64,000 nt of DNA from Marvania coccoides (lineage: Eukaryota > Chlorophyta > Trebouxiophyceae > Chlorellales > Chlorellaceae): positions 1,860,001-1,924,000 of the forward strand of contig OY978099.1 in NCBI GenBank assembly GCA_963854735.1, in the 5' to 3' direction. Every line of letters starts with the position of its first letter. Position 1 is the stretch's first letter. The position numbers were made by a program, and so were the translations under genes. Under the pieces are notes generated by a model. It worked only from the letters and a program-made list of their open reading frames with translations. It had not been told where the DNA came from and made no database searches. Positions 63,330 through 64,000 of the stretch are shown here, piece by piece.

Positions 63330-64000
63330 TTAGCAGTTATAGCCATGTTTTTTCTGCCATGTACAAAAGCGGTTTGAAATTGCGTCGCTCATTGAAGTTG
63401 AAATCGCGTTTTTGTTTTGCAGCCCAGAAAATCTTCGACCAGGTATTTTAGGGTTTGCATCCATGTGTTGAAAGACTCGAGCATCATGAAGCAATTGTTG
63501 AATCGAGATATTTTTGGCGGATACGTTGAGGGCAGAGCCGATTGCAGCAACGATTTCAAGTGCAGCCCATTCGGTATCTTTGCCCAAAGCTTTATATGAC
63601 ATACTCACTGCGTCATGGCTAGTCCAGCAATTGTGATGACGCACACTCTTTTCGAGGTATGGAATTGCGTCTAGGCAAGAATTGTCTATGGGACGGGCAT
63701 CCCCAACGTCAGACCTGTTGCAGAAAGCGCTGGACAATGAGCCGTAGACATCGAATACGTCGCGGTGTGTTGTGAAAAAGATGCGGTCGCGACAGTAATG
63801 CAATAATTTTGGGTCGAATTCGTGGGATTTCAGAAGAACAACGCTGTCAGGATCTCTCGCTACTCTCCATGCGAAATCGCGTTGCTTCTTTAGTAACAGC
63901 ATCCGGTGCGATGCGTTGATAGACGGCAAATGAAGATGAGCATTCCAGTACGTACGATGAACATTTGTGACATTTAAATGTTGTAACGACAACACTATGA
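63330..64000 (-). CDS. Sulfotransferase-like protein, 5' end beyond the window
   Basis: An open minus-strand frame of at least 221 codons runs off the right edge. No ATG near the edge is convincing, so the start lies outside. Visible parts include WRVARDPDSVVLLKSHEFDP and RDRIFFTTHRDVFDVYGSLS, the 3'-phosphate type motif with Arg-Asp. A helical tail follows (KDTEWAALEIVAAIGSALNV, HDARVFQHMDANPKIPG). The PAPS loop must be upstream. It resembles the sulfotransferase at 59976 in layout but not closely in sequence. Confidence 0.7.
   Translation of the reverse strand, partial: IVLSLQHLNVTNVHRTYWNAHLHLPSINASHRMLLLKKQRDFAWRVARDPDSVVLLKSHEFDPKLLHYCRDRIFFTTHRDVFDVYGSLSSAFCNRSDVGDARPIDNSCLDAIPYLEKSVRHHNCWTSHDAVSMSYKALGKDTEWAALEIVAAIGSALNVSAKNISIQQLLHDARVFQHMDANPKIPGRRFSGLQNKNAISTSMSDAISNRFCTWQKKHGYNC

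Noticed and set aside
28427..64000. Island as an integrated giant-virus segment
   Set aside because: Such viruses can carry glycosyltransferases, but there is no capsid, polymerase, packaging or other viral core gene, and several genes have spliceosomal introns and Golgi anchors.

Overview
The window looks like nuclear DNA of a green alga (Viridiplantae, probably a small chlorophyte or prasinophyte). The evidence is many short GT-AG introns (about 70-125 bp), a plastid-targeted PsbP-domain protein with a twin-arginine lumenal signal, an RWP-RK transcription factor, a plastid-type anthranilate synthase, a squalene monooxygenase with a C-terminal membrane anchor, a nitrate-transporter exon and several TBL-like PC-esterases. 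No organelle, plasmid, CRISPR or viral structural or replication genes were seen. The species assignment is inference.

Positions 1-14,000 are a GC-rich housekeeping segment with densely packed genes on alternating strands: SLX1 nuclease (+), malic enzyme with mitochondrial presequence (-), RWP-RK factor (+), PsbP-domain protein (+), V-ATPase subunit E (-), anthranilate synthase I (+), a lone NRT2 nitrate-transporter exon, and squalene monooxygenase (+). Exon structures could be rebuilt in full because reading frames, splice signals and family motifs agree.

Positions 14,000-28,400 are a transition zone. It holds a nine-exon, 1105-residue multidomain glycosyltransferase-like gene (+), a nine-exon exostosin (GT47) gene with EGF-like Cys-rich repeats (-), a three-exon FkbM-type methyltransferase (-), a four-exon secreted protein of unknown function (-), and a frameshifted relative of that protein's C-terminal domain (+).

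Positions 28,400-64,000 are a lower-GC island made almost entirely of surface-glycan genes, most of them intronless and most with one N-terminal membrane anchor (Golgi type II topology). They include a GT-A/methyltransferase fusion, a GT61 enzyme, a two-domain GT4 enzyme, a two-domain GT2-like enzyme, two fucosyltransferase-like proteins, three further FkbM/METTL-type methyltransferases, three PC-esterase (sugar O-acetyltransferase-like) proteins and two sulfotransferases. In the middle is a divergent pair of bacterial-type genes, UDP-GlcNAc 2-epimerase (wecB) and UDP-ManNAc dehydrogenase (wecC), which together would make UDP-ManNAcA. The parts list covers activated-sugar synthesis, chain assembly, and decoration by methylation, acetylation and sulfation, so the simplest reading is a nuclear gene island for a variable, acidic cell-surface polysaccharide or glycoprotein coat. 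Low-GC, glycan-gene-rich outlier chromosomes of Mamiellales, which have been linked to virus resistance, are the closest known analogy.

The island also shows rapid turnover: deletion-bearing sulfotransferase gene copies, a roughly 280-bp near-identical repeat 20 kb apart, several shorter dispersed repeats, a probable retroelement remnant and decayed gene fragments.
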